The notes below the pieces were generated by a model. It had not been told where the DNA came from. It ran no database searches and worked only from the letters and a program-made list of their open reading frames with translations. Of a stretch of DNA of 64,000 nucleotides, positions 47,401 through 56,368 are shown piece by piece. The DNA comes from CAVSWT01 sp963731745 (GTDB taxonomy: Bacteria > Bacteroidota > Ignavibacteria > Ignavibacteriales > Ignavibacteriaceae). The stretch covers positions 190,921-254,920 of the forward strand of contig CAVSWT010000008.1 in NCBI GenBank assembly GCA_963731745.1, in the 5' to 3' direction. Position 1 is the stretch's first letter. Each line of letters opens with the position of its first letter. A program made the translations under genes and the position numbers.

Positions 47401-48047
47401 TATAAATATAGAATTTTATTAACGTATTCATGAAAAGTATTTCTGAAAAAAGCCGCTATCTCCTTTGCATCTTTTGAATATATTTTATCTGAAATTGAAA
47501 TAACCTTTTTTCTATATTTTATAAGCTTTATTAATTCTTTAGCAAATGAATTTTTTGAAGAAAATATTCTTATTAAATACTTTAGCTTTTCTTCTTCAAC
47601 TGAATCAAAAGACTGTTTAATTAATTCTTCCACTGATAGTTCAATAAGTTCATTTGAACTTTGTTCGTCAATAGGTGTAAAGTTCGCATCTATATTAGCT
47701 TCAACCGGATATTCTCTAAGTATATCAATACAAAATGAATGAATAGTTGAAATGTTTGCTGAAACAAGCTGCCGGCGGTATCGTTCTAATTTCCTTTTGT
47801 TTTGTCCGTCATCTAATTCTTTAATCTTTTCATCAATTAGAACTGCAATTTTTTTAAAAAGTTCACTGGCTGCTTTTTCCGTAAAAGTAATCGCCGCGAT
47901 ATTTCTTAACGAAATATTTTCATTTAAAATTATTTCAATATATCGTCTTGATAATACAAAAGTTTTCCCGGAACCGGCATTTGCGGTAAGAGAAGTATGG
48001 TTTTGATAATTAAGTGCTGCTTGCTGATGCGGGGTTAATTCGGACAT
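44439..48047 (-). CDS. AddA/RecB-like UvrD-family helicase with C-terminal PD-(D/E)XK nuclease
   Basis: 1202 residues. The N-terminal SF1 helicase has Walker A LTANAGSGKTFVLSRRY, motif II MIDEYQDTNEIQ, motif III VVGDEKQSIYMFRDAD, motif V MTLHQAKGLEFPAV and motif VI FYVGITRAKNYLFLE. The C-terminal nuclease has GSIIHEVL, GIIDKL and FDYKT. Cysteine 937 (YKQCPLKY) and the terminal C1187/C1190/C1199 form a CxxC-x8-C pattern like the 4Fe-4S staple of AddB, Cas4 and Dna2. It processes double-strand breaks for recombination. The start is 4 bases after the histidine kinase stop. Confidence 0.9.
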   Translation of the reverse strand: MSELTPHQQAALNYQNHTSLTANAGSGKTFVLSRRYIEIILNENISLRNIAAITFTEKAASELFKKIAVLIDEKIKELDDGQNKRKLERYRRQLVSANISTIHSFCIDILREYPVEANIDANFTPIDEQSSNELIELSVEELIKQSFDSVEEEKLKYLIRIFSSKNSFAKELIKLIKYRKKVISISDKIYSKDAKEIAAFFRNTFHEYVNKILYLYFDQLIAAIEVINNSVLSLKPENESALTAQKILGDIKNESKNKNPLLQLKQIKDLIFTKNLTVASRGYLNDRDVREELIPQISFAEKYFKDFNKILEIEDNPEIEIELAKFGKTMIQFFEKGLEIYNGKKSESGYLDFEDILLLTQEVLKRESVRENLSQKFKYIMIDEYQDTNEIQYEIFLPILDYLKRGNLFVVGDEKQSIYMFRDADLEVFTKTRNEIESASGKEHLLSLPDSFRMAPSLCLFTNIIFENLFASPNLMFNEVNHANLICARNDTVKGHIEILIPEEDENGKNKISDADFISRRILKLINDKAHEDISWKDIAILCRKRKSFIELETSFIQHKIPFDIVGGKGFYQRQTIYDIYNYFSFLLDQENSTALVGILRSPFFSISDSEIFEVSIIEGKSFWQKFVEYSKLKNKHLNVVNTFNENIVLANSQDVTSLLRKILNESPYLSVIASRSNSAQELANIDKLIKITTNFSQQDFKTLYDYVFYLKDSIEQLEDESQASVTDESNSVKIMTLHQAKGLEFPAVFLFHCEEAAQHDFVKSKAISVDGKFGLLTKVPLNNNYFSDYLSAPIVSVHDFVSEKKNLAEIKRLFYVGITRAKNYLFLEACYSKEFNYKKDSFMGLLKEGLEIDFLSQDFRMNGNLNYLINENGIYSNKTENLEIKIPIVRQIEEFIIPTENKKLNISNFKLLTEILHDKPKGEIISATKISVYKQCPLKYQLTYELGFTSLLNGYRKWEFNQEKERKFEFNKREDNETNILDDIDDSKNVNMFAEIKGSIIHEVLQNELKESEIDSFVKGKIETNLKFFDKSTGLKETLKDKIIEELNGYFKSTNFQYINGFKDFKNEYEIYVQENDYYLYGIIDKLVIEDDKIFIFDYKTDDILEEDIPLRAKSYFNQLKFYSYIVSRLLGTTDKFKLNLIFLKFPETKVFIELENTEVQKFGLEIFQMVKNIRNKNFNKNLEHCKRCLFALDKDQCIIK

Positions 48048-48051
48048 TATT

Positions 48052-51000
48052 TTATTTACTCATTTTAGGAATTGTTATTTTGAATGTTGTTCCGTTTGAA
48101 TCTGAATTAAGCAGATAAAGATTCCCATTTATACCTTCTATAAATCTTTTTGTCAGCTTAAGTCCAATCCCCATCCCTTTTTCTTTAGTTGTAAAATTCG
48201 AATCAAATATTTTGCTTTGCACATCGTCAGGGATTCCTTTGCCGTTATCTATTAGGAGTAAATCAAAATTTTCATGGTTTTCATTAATCACTACTTTAAT
48301 TCTTGATGCGTTTGCCTGCACGGAATTTCTAAACATATTTATCAGCATTCTCTTGAATTGATTTTTGTCTGCTTCAACTAAAGCTGAATTTAATTTTGTT
48401 TCAAGTTCAATATTTATTTTTTCATCCGAGAACAAATTTGAAATGTCATGAACCGAGCTTACTAAATCAACTTCTTCTAATTTTAATGAAGGCATTTTGG
48501 CAAAGCGGGAAAATTCAGACGCAATTAGACTTAAATTTTCAATTTGATTTAAAATTGTGTTTGATACTTTATCAAATATCGATGCAAAATTTTTATTTTT
48601 ATCTTTATAGGCGATGACAAGCTGCTGTATATTTAGCTTCATTGGAGTAAGAGGATTTTTAATTTCATGAGCAACTTGTTTTGCCATTTCCTTCCAGGCA
48701 TTTTCTCTTTCAAGTTCCGCTAGTTCAATTTGATTTTTCTGAAGCTCTTTTGTCATCGAATTAAACCCATCTAACAAATCTTTAATTTCTCCTTTCTCTT
48801 TGTTTTGAATGTAGACATTCAAATCACCCTGAGCAACTGATTCCGTAGCTTTTGTCAATCGCCGAATTGGATCGGAAATTTTATTAGACAATAGTGAACT
48901 TATAATTATAATTATAATTGCCGCAAACGAATAAACTCCAAAAAGAAAAACATCAATATCTAGAGTTGAAAAAGTTAAGCGGACTTTATTGAAAGCATCA
49001 TTAACCCCTACAATAAATTGCTTATCTCCAATATTTAATTTTTTATAAAATGCATTATAAGTATAGCTCTCTATTTTTTCACGCGTAAAATATTCCCGGT
49101 AGCTTAAATAACTAAGTTGATAATATGCTTCCGGATTTAGTTTGCTAGTAAAAAGTCCTGAAGTATAATACTCCGACTTTGAATTAAAAATCTGATTTGT
49201 TCCATCATATACCCCAAATGAAATACCCAATTCTTTTCCGGCATTTGCAAATATATCTTCGTAGCTGCGGTCTTTGTATTTCTGAAGCTGCTCATTAACA
49301 TGATTTTCTAAGTATTGCACTCGTTCATTCAACTCATTTAGAATAGCTTGTTCACTTCTTTGTTCTACTATTTCTCTGTTATAAACTGCTAAAATGATTA
49401 CGGGAATTATTGATATGAACAAGAATGAAAATAAAAGTCTGGAGCGGAAAGTATACTTAATATTTTTGAATGTAAAAAGTAAAATTATTAGCGATAGCCC
49501 GGTAATAAAAATACTGTGAATTATAAACAGCTTGAAAAAATTAAACAAATTCCAGGTCAATCTTTTACTTCGTAAAGAAACAGAGGTTATTTTTTCGCGG
49601 TTGTCTTGCTGGGTTTTTAAAATATACGTCAGATAGTTTTCATTATTAAGAGTTAAATTTAACCACGCGTCATTATCATCAGAGAATTTTGCTTTTAGGA
49701 TAGGCTCACTTTGTTCTCTTGAAGGGTAAATATCTCCATAAACATCTTTTAATTTTGAATTTTCGAAATCAAAAATTTTTAATAATCTTAAATTAACAAC
49801 AGAGTTAACTATATTTTTTTTTGATTCGATAAAATCCGGTATGTTTTCAGCACCTAGATTTTGAATGTCAAACAAGATAGATGCAGAAATGTATCCGACG
49901 ATATGATCGCGGTCTTTGACAGGAATTATACCGCAGTATATTTTTTGTTCCTGATTACCGTTTGCTGAAATTTCTTTAATTGTTGGTTCGGATGAATTGA
50001 TTTTATCGAAATATTCAACCGGAGAAAAATCATTATTAATACCGACGTCAAATTTTCCGATTAGTTTTTGCTGATTATCATAAATGGTAACTAGTGAATT
50101 CAACGACTCTTTTTGAAGTGTGCTTCCGCTCCAAATAATAAATGCCGCAGCATCAAAGTTTGAATTACTTTTTCCAAATTGTTCAATAATATTCTGGTTA
50201 TTAGCTGAAGAAGTTAATATATCGGTAACCAGAAATCTAAATAAATTATCATTTGGACGATTAACCTCAATGGCAGTTGTTTTTAATGCTTCTCTTTCAA
50301 GCTGAAGATTAAAATAATTTAAAAGTGTTATGCTGATTATGGATGCAGCTAAAGAAATATAGATATAATTATAAGCAGAATTAATATTAATAAAGTAAAT
50401 TTTGTAAAGGAGTAGAAAAATCAAACTTATAAAAAGTATGCTGAGAAGCGGAGTAATTAACGGTTCCCGCTGAACGATTAAAAAAGCAATTCCCAAAAAT
50501 TGAATTATAATGAATAGAGATAAATAATATCTCCGAACATATTTACCTTTTACGTTTTCATTAAGCGAAAGCGATAATAAAATAATTAGAAAACATAATA
50601 AGAAAAACAAAACTCCTGCACCAAGAATTAGTATATTCAAATCCATCAACATGCCCGGCAGTTTAGGCAGTAATCGGGGATCCTTAAAGTATCGTAAAGT
50701 TGAATCGAATATGATGCTTTTAATTGAAGCGCTAAATCCACGAAGCGTTAAAAAAAATAATATTGAAACTGGAATTATTGCAAGCGCAAGCAAAAATTTA
50801 TTTTTAATCTTTATCGGCTCATTATTTATATAATCAACTAAAAGTCTGTACGCGTTAAAAGAAATGATCAGTAAAAATATTGCTGTGACAAAAAATTCGA
50901 TTGGCGATTTTACAATGCCCCCGCCAAATGCGGATGAGAAGTAAGCGGGATCGGATAAGCTTCCATCCATAATATTGGAAGGAAATTCTACAAAAAATAA

Positions 51001-51603
51001 TACCGCCCTAAAAAGTGAAAAATAAAAAATTATCAATACGAGTTTTAATAAACGGTATTTTATTTTTTTATAATCATACCGGAATCCCATTCCTAAAAAT
51101 ATAAATGCCACTATCACCAAAATTGATTGGATGGTGTTGGTATTTTCCCGCAAATCATTTACGGAAATTTCCAGCGACGGTTTGAAGAAATTAACCATTC
51201 CAATTTTATTGTCTTTGTTATTTAATAACTCGAATGAATAAACTCTTCCGTCTTTAGATTTAGCTGTAAAGGGGTTATAGCTGATTTGAAATTGTGTTAA
51301 AAATTTTTCAGACAGTTCTTTTGTAAAACTGAGTTCAATGAAGTATGGGTTTTGCAGTTCAAAATGTTTTTCAATCGGCAAACTTACGGCATAAAAAAAT
51401 TGATCATTTTCTATAAGTAAAGTATCTACAACCGTCAAATATGTAATAAGATTATTCCGATAAAAATAAGTCTCACCCATTGGACGTTCCAAAGGGAAAA
51501 TATCTTCCTGCGAAATAGCCACACTTTCATTCCATGCAATAAGTTTTCCATTCGGCGCAAAAACTTCAACTGAATAGTCCTGATAATCATCGCTGTTGAC
51601 CAA
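48052..51603 (-). CDS. sensor histidine kinase, main part (5' end frameshifted)
   Basis: 1183 residues from a TTG at 51603. Many membrane helices and two extracellular sensor regions precede a HAMP domain (NKISDPIRRLTKATESVAQGDLNV). The DHp domain has the phospho-acceptor histidine in VAHEIKNPLTP (about residue 979), and the ATPase domain has MLINMFRNSVQANAS, LLIDNGKGIP and GMGIGLKLTKRF. No ATG lies near the start, and the frame is open upstream to 51681 (ITSSEIKSKLSHTLKPG). The missing N terminus is encoded in another frame at 51662-51895, so the gene is split. No response regulator is adjacent. Confidence 0.9.
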   Translation of the reverse strand: MVNSDDYQDYSVEVFAPNGKLIAWNESVAISQEDIFPLERPMGETYFYRNNLITYLTVVDTLLIENDQFFYAVSLPIEKHFELQNPYFIELSFTKELSEKFLTQFQISYNPFTAKSKDGRVYSFELLNNKDNKIGMVNFFKPSLEISVNDLRENTNTIQSILVIVAFIFLGMGFRYDYKKIKYRLLKLVLIIFYFSLFRAVLFFVEFPSNIMDGSLSDPAYFSSAFGGGIVKSPIEFFVTAIFLLIISFNAYRLLVDYINNEPIKIKNKFLLALAIIPVSILFFLTLRGFSASIKSIIFDSTLRYFKDPRLLPKLPGMLMDLNILILGAGVLFFLLCFLIILLSLSLNENVKGKYVRRYYLSLFIIIQFLGIAFLIVQREPLITPLLSILFISLIFLLLYKIYFININSAYNYIYISLAASIISITLLNYFNLQLEREALKTTAIEVNRPNDNLFRFLVTDILTSSANNQNIIEQFGKSNSNFDAAAFIIWSGSTLQKESLNSLVTIYDNQQKLIGKFDVGINNDFSPVEYFDKINSSEPTIKEISANGNQEQKIYCGIIPVKDRDHIVGYISASILFDIQNLGAENIPDFIESKKNIVNSVVNLRLLKIFDFENSKLKDVYGDIYPSREQSEPILKAKFSDDNDAWLNLTLNNENYLTYILKTQQDNREKITSVSLRSKRLTWNLFNFFKLFIIHSIFITGLSLIILLFTFKNIKYTFRSRLLFSFLFISIIPVIILAVYNREIVEQRSEQAILNELNERVQYLENHVNEQLQKYKDRSYEDIFANAGKELGISFGVYDGTNQIFNSKSEYYTSGLFTSKLNPEAYYQLSYLSYREYFTREKIESYTYNAFYKKLNIGDKQFIVGVNDAFNKVRLTFSTLDIDVFLFGVYSFAAIIIIIISSLLSNKISDPIRRLTKATESVAQGDLNVYIQNKEKGEIKDLLDGFNSMTKELQKNQIELAELERENAWKEMAKQVAHEIKNPLTPMKLNIQQLVIAYKDKNKNFASIFDKVSNTILNQIENLSLIASEFSRFAKMPSLKLEEVDLVSSVHDISNLFSDEKINIELETKLNSALVEADKNQFKRMLINMFRNSVQANASRIKVVINENHENFDLLLIDNGKGIPDDVQSKIFDSNFTTKEKGMGIGLKLTKRFIEGINGNLYLLNSDSNGTTFKITIPKMSK

Positions 51604-51661
51604 GGTAATTAGTTGGCCGAAAGAATTAACACCCGGTTTTAATGTGTGAGAAAGTTTGGAT

Positions 51662-51895
51662 TTAATTTCGCTGGAAGTGATTTAATACTTTGTCTTCTTT
51701 CTTTTCATACAAAGAATTTACAGAAGTTTCAATGGAAGAAATTTTTTTTGATAAATAATGATCCCAGTTATTTCTTTCCTGTTGTATTAATAAAGGGGTA
51801 ATGATACCGGAAATAAAAATAATCACTAAAATAAAAAAGACGATAGTAAAATATTTTCTATCGCCTTTAAGTTTATTGAAAATGCTCTTAAACAT
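51662..51895 (-). pseudogene. N-terminal piece of the histidine kinase (frameshifted)
   Basis: 77 residues: an N-terminal membrane helix (TIVFFILVIIFISGIITPLLI) and a coiled-coil stretch that ends abruptly in KEDKVLNHFQRN. It continues in sense in the +1 frame into the 1183-residue kinase. The two frames overlap at 51665-51681, where a single-base change would join them. Its ATG overlaps the stop of the DUF4783 gene (TAATG), so it is the authentic translational start of the kinase. Confidence 0.75.
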
Positions 51896-52353
51896 TAATT
51901 AATCGTGATTTGAGTAATTTTCCAATTGTCGTTTTCACTCTTCAACGAAACATAAACTTTCGAATTGTCGCGCTTCCCTTTAAATTCAAAATTATAAACT
52001 CCTATTCCGTAAGGTTTATCTTCCGCAGTTTGAATATTATTAAATCTGAAAGAAATGACATGATAAATTTTAAAATAATCTTCTAAAATATAATATGCCT
52101 GGTTTGTGCTGAAATAACCGCTTACTCCATTTGAGAGACTGAAATAAGTACGGGAACTAAAGTAAGAGGAAAGTGCAGATACATTGCCTGTTGAAATTGC
52201 ACTTTCGATTTTCATGAATACATTTTGGACTGCAGGTACTTGGTTTTTTGTATTAGTTTTATTTAAATAATTCTGTTGCTGAGCTAACAAATTAATGCTA
52301 AAAACTATTGTAATGAGAATAATGATTAAAATATTTTTTGTAGTTTTTGTCAT
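51895..52353 (-). CDS. DUF4783-like secreted protein
   Basis: 152 residues with a signal peptide (residues about 1-25). The mature part, IESAISTGNVSALSSYFSSRTYFSLS, FSTNQAYYILEDYFKIY and NWKITQITIN, resembles DUF4783, an NTF2-like family common in Bacteroidota. Its stop codon overlaps the start of the kinase N-terminal piece by one base, so the two are translationally coupled. This suggests a periplasmic partner or sensor of the kinase. Confidence 0.75.
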   Translation of the reverse strand: MTKTTKNILIIILITIVFSINLLAQQQNYLNKTNTKNQVPAVQNVFMKIESAISTGNVSALSSYFSSRTYFSLSNGVSGYFSTNQAYYILEDYFKIYHVISFRFNNIQTAEDKPYGIGVYNFEFKGKRDNSKVYVSLKSENDNWKITQITIN

Positions 52354-52447
52354 CTTTTATGGACTAAATTTAAATAATAAATAAGTTTAAGTCTATAACT
52401 TCATCTTTGTAACGAACTATATTTTATTCTCTCTTATAAGCGCAGCA

Positions 52448-52474
52448 AACCCAATCTCTTTTAGAAATTGGGTT
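52448..52474. repeat. inverted repeat between FN3 lipoprotein and DUF4783 genes
   Basis: AACCCAAT (52448-52455) and ATTGGGTT (52467-52474) form an 8-base hairpin with an 11-base loop. A run of seven T follows about six bases later on the plus strand only, so it is not a clean terminator for the minus-strand gene that ends at 52519. Confidence 0.45.
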
Positions 52475-52518
52475 CGCCGTATTTTTTTCCAGATTAAATT
52501 TTATTTTCTTGTCGAATT

Positions 52519-53331
52519 TTATTCTCTAACTCTATCAACCTTTTGCAGAATTCTTGGGCCGCTATTTTTAACCGGTTTCAGTTCTTTGTTTCCTTCAACT
52601 AATTGGAATGTCCAATCAAAAACTATTCTATCTGGAGTAATATTTTTTACTCTTACTTTTGCGTAATGATTATCCCAGGTCCAAATAACATATGTGTGGC
52701 CAACTTTTGCAAATACATCTTTAGTTGAAGACCAGCCATTTTCCGGTGCATAAGGAATATCATAAATATCATTTGTAACTCCCATATCCTGAATATCAGA
52801 ATCTTTATAAACATCCAGATAATAAGTTCCATTGTAATTTTCAAAAAAGAAATCAGTTGATTGATCATCATAAGGAACAGCACTATAAGTTGTAAATGAA
52901 TATCCGGCATTATCCGGGAAGTTCAAATAATCAAAAATAGATTGATTATAACCTTCAGGACGCGGAGTTGCATAAGCTACATCATAACTCAATTCACTTT
53001 CATTGCCATTATAGTCATAAGCAGCTACGCCATAATAATAAGTTGTTCCGTTATTTGCTCCGTCATCTGTAAAATAATTAGTAGACGTTGAGCCAATCAA
53101 AGTGTATTTGCCATTATATGTGTAAGCATAATAAACATTGTAACCTGCAACGTCACTTTCATGATTTGGATTCCAGGAAAGGTCAACAACATTATCACCA
53201 TTTAAAACATAAATTCCCGATGGCGGTGACGGCGGTGTATCGTCAATATAATAATTTGGGTCATTTATGTGACAAGCTGAAAAGCTGATGACTAAAATTA
53301 AAGCTGTTATTGTTAATGTTATTTTTTTCAT
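52519..53331 (-). CDS. FN3-domain lipoprotein
   Basis: 270 residues from the ATG at 53331, which follows a GGAG ribosome site; the frame is open further upstream but has no other support. Lipobox ISFSAC puts the lipidated cysteine at 20. Residues about 35-120 are a fibronectin type III domain (PPSPPSGIYVLNGDNVVDLSWNPNHESDVAGYNVYYAYTYNG and TTYYYGVAAYDYNGNES). The C-terminal half is unrecognised and rich in aromatic residues. It is probably attached to the envelope and involved in binding. The pyrRBC operon ends upstream of it. Confidence 0.8.
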   Translation of the reverse strand: MKKITLTITALILVISFSACHINDPNYYIDDTPPSPPSGIYVLNGDNVVDLSWNPNHESDVAGYNVYYAYTYNGKYTLIGSTSTNYFTDDGANNGTTYYYGVAAYDYNGNESELSYDVAYATPRPEGYNQSIFDYLNFPDNAGYSFTTYSAVPYDDQSTDFFFENYNGTYYLDVYKDSDIQDMGVTNDIYDIPYAPENGWSSTKDVFAKVGHTYVIWTWDNHYAKVRVKNITPDRIVFDWTFQLVEGNKELKPVKNSGPRILQKVDRVRE

Positions 53332-53431
53332 TTTGAACTCCGTCAATTTTCGTTTCTTGCTTATATAAGCCAAAATGAATGCCATTAGAAAAGCTTGATT
53401 TTATTGGAATTCTGTTGAAAATCAAACAAAG

Positions 53432-53455
53432 AGGTGTACTTTATATTGTACACCT
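53432..53455 (-). terminator. hairpin after pyrC, likely terminator
   Basis: A perfect 8-base stem AGGTGTAC/GTACACCT (53432-53439 and 53448-53455) with an 8-base loop lies 28 bases after the pyrC stop. A partly paired extension and a broken T tract (TTTGTTTGATTTT) follow on the minus strand. It could also act on the plus strand. Confidence 0.6.
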
Positions 53456-53482
53456 TCGTTTAATTAATTAGCAAAGGAAAGA

Positions 53483-54775
53483 CTAAATATTGGTAAAAGA
53501 ATCGTTGTAATACATCTTCTTTTTATTTATGACACCAACCGGTTTTCCGGTAAGAAGTTTTTTATTGAAAGGAGAATTTCTTGATTTACTTTTAAACTTC
53601 GACACATCAACCGTCCAAACTTCATCAGGATCTAAAATTGTGAAATTGGCTTCTTCGCCTTCTTCAAATTTTGGAATTGGAATATTTAAAACTTTTCTTG
53701 GATTGATAGAAAGCTTTTCAATTATTTGTTCAAGTGTTAATACTTTTTTATGATAGAGTTCTGATAAAGTTAAACCAACCATTGTCTCTAATCCTAAAAT
53801 TCCGTTTGGAGCGTATTCAAATTCAGCTTCTTTTTCTTCAGGCGAATGAGGAGCATGATCGCTGGCAATGCAATCCAAAGTTCCATCTTTTAAACCTTTA
53901 ATAACTTCTTTAACATCTTCCGAAGTGCGTAAAGGCGGATTCATTTTCATGTTTGTATCGTATGTTTTTAATGAATCATCGGTTAATGAAAAATGATGCG
54001 GAGTTGCTTCGGCGGTTACGTTAACACCTCTTTTCTTCGCTTCTCTAACAATCTCTACAGATCGCTTTGTGCTGATGTGTGCAATGTGAACTTTTCCGCC
54101 TGTGTATTCAGCCATAAGAATATCGCGCATAACGATTAAATCTTCCGCTACAGAGGGAAGCGGTGCTAATCCAAGTAAAGTTGAATTTATTCCTTCATTC
54201 ATTGCGCCGCCAGCTAAAGTTTCGTCTTCACAATGCTCGATGATTGGAAGATTGTACATCTTAGAATATTCCAAAGCTCTTTTAAGAATTGCAGCAGTTT
54301 TTATTGCCACACCGTCATCAGAAAAAGCGACTGCACCGGATTCATAAAGTTCAGCCATTGGAGTTATTATTTCTCCTTTTCTTCCAACTGTTGCGGCACC
54401 AATTGGATAAACATCTACTAAATGATTTTTAGCTTCTTTTTGAATTAAGTGGATCACTTCCGCAGAATCAATTGCCGGTTCGGTGTTAGGCATACAGGCA
54501 ACTGCTGTGAATCCGCCGCTTGCGGCAGCATTGCATCCTGTAACCACCGTTTCTTCATCTTCTCTTCCAGGCTCACGAAGATGAACATGCATATCAAATA
54601 AACCAGGCACTAAGTATTTATTTTTAAGATCAAATTCTTTTGAGCCTTTAACTTCATCATCACTTAATTTTCCAATTTTTGAAATCACTCCGTCTGTAAG
54701 CAAAACATCAACATTCTTTTTATTTAATTTTTGTTCAGGATGAAGAAGGTTTACATTTCTTAAAATAATTTTCAT
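53483..54775 (-). CDS. pyrC: dihydroorotase
   Basis: 430 residues, class I dihydroorotase. It cyclises carbamoyl-aspartate to dihydroorotate in pyrimidine synthesis. The metal motif DMHVHLREPG, the carboxylated region, IIEHCED, VHIAHIST and the active-site IASDHAPHSPEEK are present. It is the last gene of pyrR-pyrB-pyrC, 11 bases after pyrB. Confidence 0.96.
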   Translation of the reverse strand: MKIILRNVNLLHPEQKLNKKNVDVLLTDGVISKIGKLSDDEVKGSKEFDLKNKYLVPGLFDMHVHLREPGREDEETVVTGCNAAASGGFTAVACMPNTEPAIDSAEVIHLIQKEAKNHLVDVYPIGAATVGRKGEIITPMAELYESGAVAFSDDGVAIKTAAILKRALEYSKMYNLPIIEHCEDETLAGGAMNEGINSTLLGLAPLPSVAEDLIVMRDILMAEYTGGKVHIAHISTKRSVEIVREAKKRGVNVTAEATPHHFSLTDDSLKTYDTNMKMNPPLRTSEDVKEVIKGLKDGTLDCIASDHAPHSPEEKEAEFEYAPNGILGLETMVGLTLSELYHKKVLTLEQIIEKLSINPRKVLNIPIPKFEEGEEANFTILDPDEVWTVDVSKFKSKSRNSPFNKKLLTGKPVGVINKKKMYYNDSFTNI

Positions 54776-54786
54776 TTCAATTCCTT

Positions 54787-55707
54787 TTAATTAAGAGTTC
54801 CTAATAAATAAAGGACTGCCATTCGAACAGCAACGCCGTTTGTAACCTGCTGCAAAATTATTTGATTTGATCCATCTGCAACATCAGATGCAAGCTCAAC
54901 TCCTCTGTTTATAGGGCCAGGGTGCATAATAGTGATTTCTTTTCCCAGCCGTTCTAATCTTGCTCTATCAATTCCAAAATATTTCGCGTATTCTCTAATG
55001 GATGGAAAATATTCTCTCGCTTTTCTTTCAAGCTGAATTCGAAGAACATTCAAAACATCATTTTCTTGAATTGCTTCGTCTATACTATAAATAACATCAA
55101 CTCCCAACTCTTCAATGTAACGGGGAATCATTGTTGAAGGACCGCACACCGAAACTTTGGCGCCCATAGTTTTCAAACCAAAAATATTTGATAATGCAAC
55201 TCTTGAATGAGCAATATCTCCAACTATACAAACTTTTAATCCTTCAAGCTTTCCCAACTTTTCTCTAATTGAATACATATCAAGTAAGCCTTGGGTTGGA
55301 TGTTCGTGAATGCCGTCTCCAGCATTTATAATATTTGCATCGCTAATTTGCGTAAGATAGTATGGCGTTCCAGCAGCGGCATGTCGAACTACAACCATAT
55401 CAACTTTCATCGCTTCAATGTTGCGGATTGTGTCTTTGAAAGTTTCGCCTTTGCTTACACTGCTTGCGGATACAGAAAAATTTATGCTGTCGGCCGATAA
55501 TCTTTTTTCCGCAAGTTCGAATGAGATTCTGGTTCGTGTGGAATTTTCATAAAAAAGATTTACAACAGTTTTGCCTTGTAAGGTAGGCACTTTTTTAATT
55601 GGCCTGTCTAAGACTTCTCTAAATGTTGTTGCTGTATCCAAAATTAATTGGATATCTTCTTTAGGAACATTTTTTAATCCGAGTAAATGTCTGCTTGATA
55701 ATGGCAT
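54787..55707 (-). CDS. pyrB: aspartate carbamoyltransferase catalytic subunit
   Basis: 306 residues, the standard catalytic chain. It joins carbamoyl phosphate and aspartate. The carbamoyl-phosphate motif STRTRISFE, HPTQGLLD, and the aspartate-loop region MHPGPINRGVEL are present. No pyrI regulatory subunit is adjacent. Control probably lies at the pyrR leader. It is 23 bases downstream of pyrR. Confidence 0.96.
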   Translation of the reverse strand: MPLSSRHLLGLKNVPKEDIQLILDTATTFREVLDRPIKKVPTLQGKTVVNLFYENSTRTRISFELAEKRLSADSINFSVSASSVSKGETFKDTIRNIEAMKVDMVVVRHAAAGTPYYLTQISDANIINAGDGIHEHPTQGLLDMYSIREKLGKLEGLKVCIVGDIAHSRVALSNIFGLKTMGAKVSVCGPSTMIPRYIEELGVDVIYSIDEAIQENDVLNVLRIQLERKAREYFPSIREYAKYFGIDRARLERLGKEITIMHPGPINRGVELASDVADGSNQIILQQVTNGVAVRMAVLYLLGTLN

Positions 55708-55730
55708 GTTTTTAAACTCTTAATAATTAG

Positions 55731-56276
55731 TTATTCATTTTTTGTTTCAACTAAATAGATTGAATCTTCGCTGTCAATCTCTTTAACTTTAACTTTTACT
55801 TCTTCATTCATTGAAGTTGGAATATTTTTTCCAATATAATCTGCTCGTATAGGCAATTCTCTATGTCCGCGGTCCACCAAAACGAAAAGCTGAATTGTAT
55901 TCGGCCTACCAAATTCCATCAGTGCATTTAATGCTGAACGAACTGTTCTCCCCGTATAAAGAACATCATCAACAAGAATGATATCTTTTTCATTAATATC
56001 GAAAGTAAAATTGGAAACTGAAACTTCCGGCTGCTTTAGTCTTGTGCGAAAATCATCGCGGTAAAGTGTAACATCAAGTACTCCAAATGGAACATCAATG
56101 TTTTCAATTTCTTTAATTTTTTCATGAAGCCGTTTTGCAAGAAACTCGCCGCGCGTTCTCATTCCCATTAACACTAAATTTTTTGAACCTTTGTTTCGTT
56201 CTAAGATTTCATGAGAAATGCGGGTAATTATTCTTTTCAAACCAACTTCATCTACTATTTTTGCTTTTATGTCCAT
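55731..56276 (-). CDS. pyrR: bifunctional pyr operon RNA-binding regulator / uracil phosphoribosyltransferase PyrR
   Basis: 181 residues from the ATG at 56276, the usual PyrR length. The frame is open to an ATG at 56357, but this would leave almost no leader behind the predicted promoter and adds 27 residues absent from the family. The PRPP motif ILVDDVLYTGRTVRSALNAL is intact, as are LMGMRTRGEFLA and LVDRGHRELPIRADYIGKNIPTS. PyrR senses UMP and controls the pyr genes through leader RNA. A hairpin just upstream covers the ribosome site. Confidence 0.9.
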   Translation of the reverse strand: MDIKAKIVDEVGLKRIITRISHEILERNKGSKNLVLMGMRTRGEFLAKRLHEKIKEIENIDVPFGVLDVTLYRDDFRTRLKQPEVSVSNFTFDINEKDIILVDDVLYTGRTVRSALNALMEFGRPNTIQLFVLVDRGHRELPIRADYIGKNIPTSMNEEVKVKVKEIDSEDSIYLVETKNE

Positions 56277-56280
56277 ATAT

Positions 56281-56311
56281 AAAAAATCCTCTTTGGCTTC
56301 TGCCGCAGAGG
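56281..56311 (-). promoter_or_regulatory. leader hairpin with T tract before pyrR (attenuator or RBS lock)
   Basis: On the minus strand CCTCT/AGAGG arms (56307-56311 and 56288-56292) enclose an inner GGC/GCC stem with an AGAA loop, followed by six T at 56286-56281. The 3' arm carries AGAGG, the probable ribosome site of the ATG at 56276. It could act as an attenuator or mask the ribosome site. Binding of PyrR is inference. Confidence 0.5.
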
Positions 56312-56368
56312 TTCCTTTTATTTTTGTTGTATTTTGATTTCTTTCATCCTTATCCATCTCGCGGATAG

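Noticed and set aside
52653..52910. 85-residue frame antiparallel in register to the FN3 lipoprotein
   Set aside because: It is an out-of-frame shadow on the same strand with no start signal.
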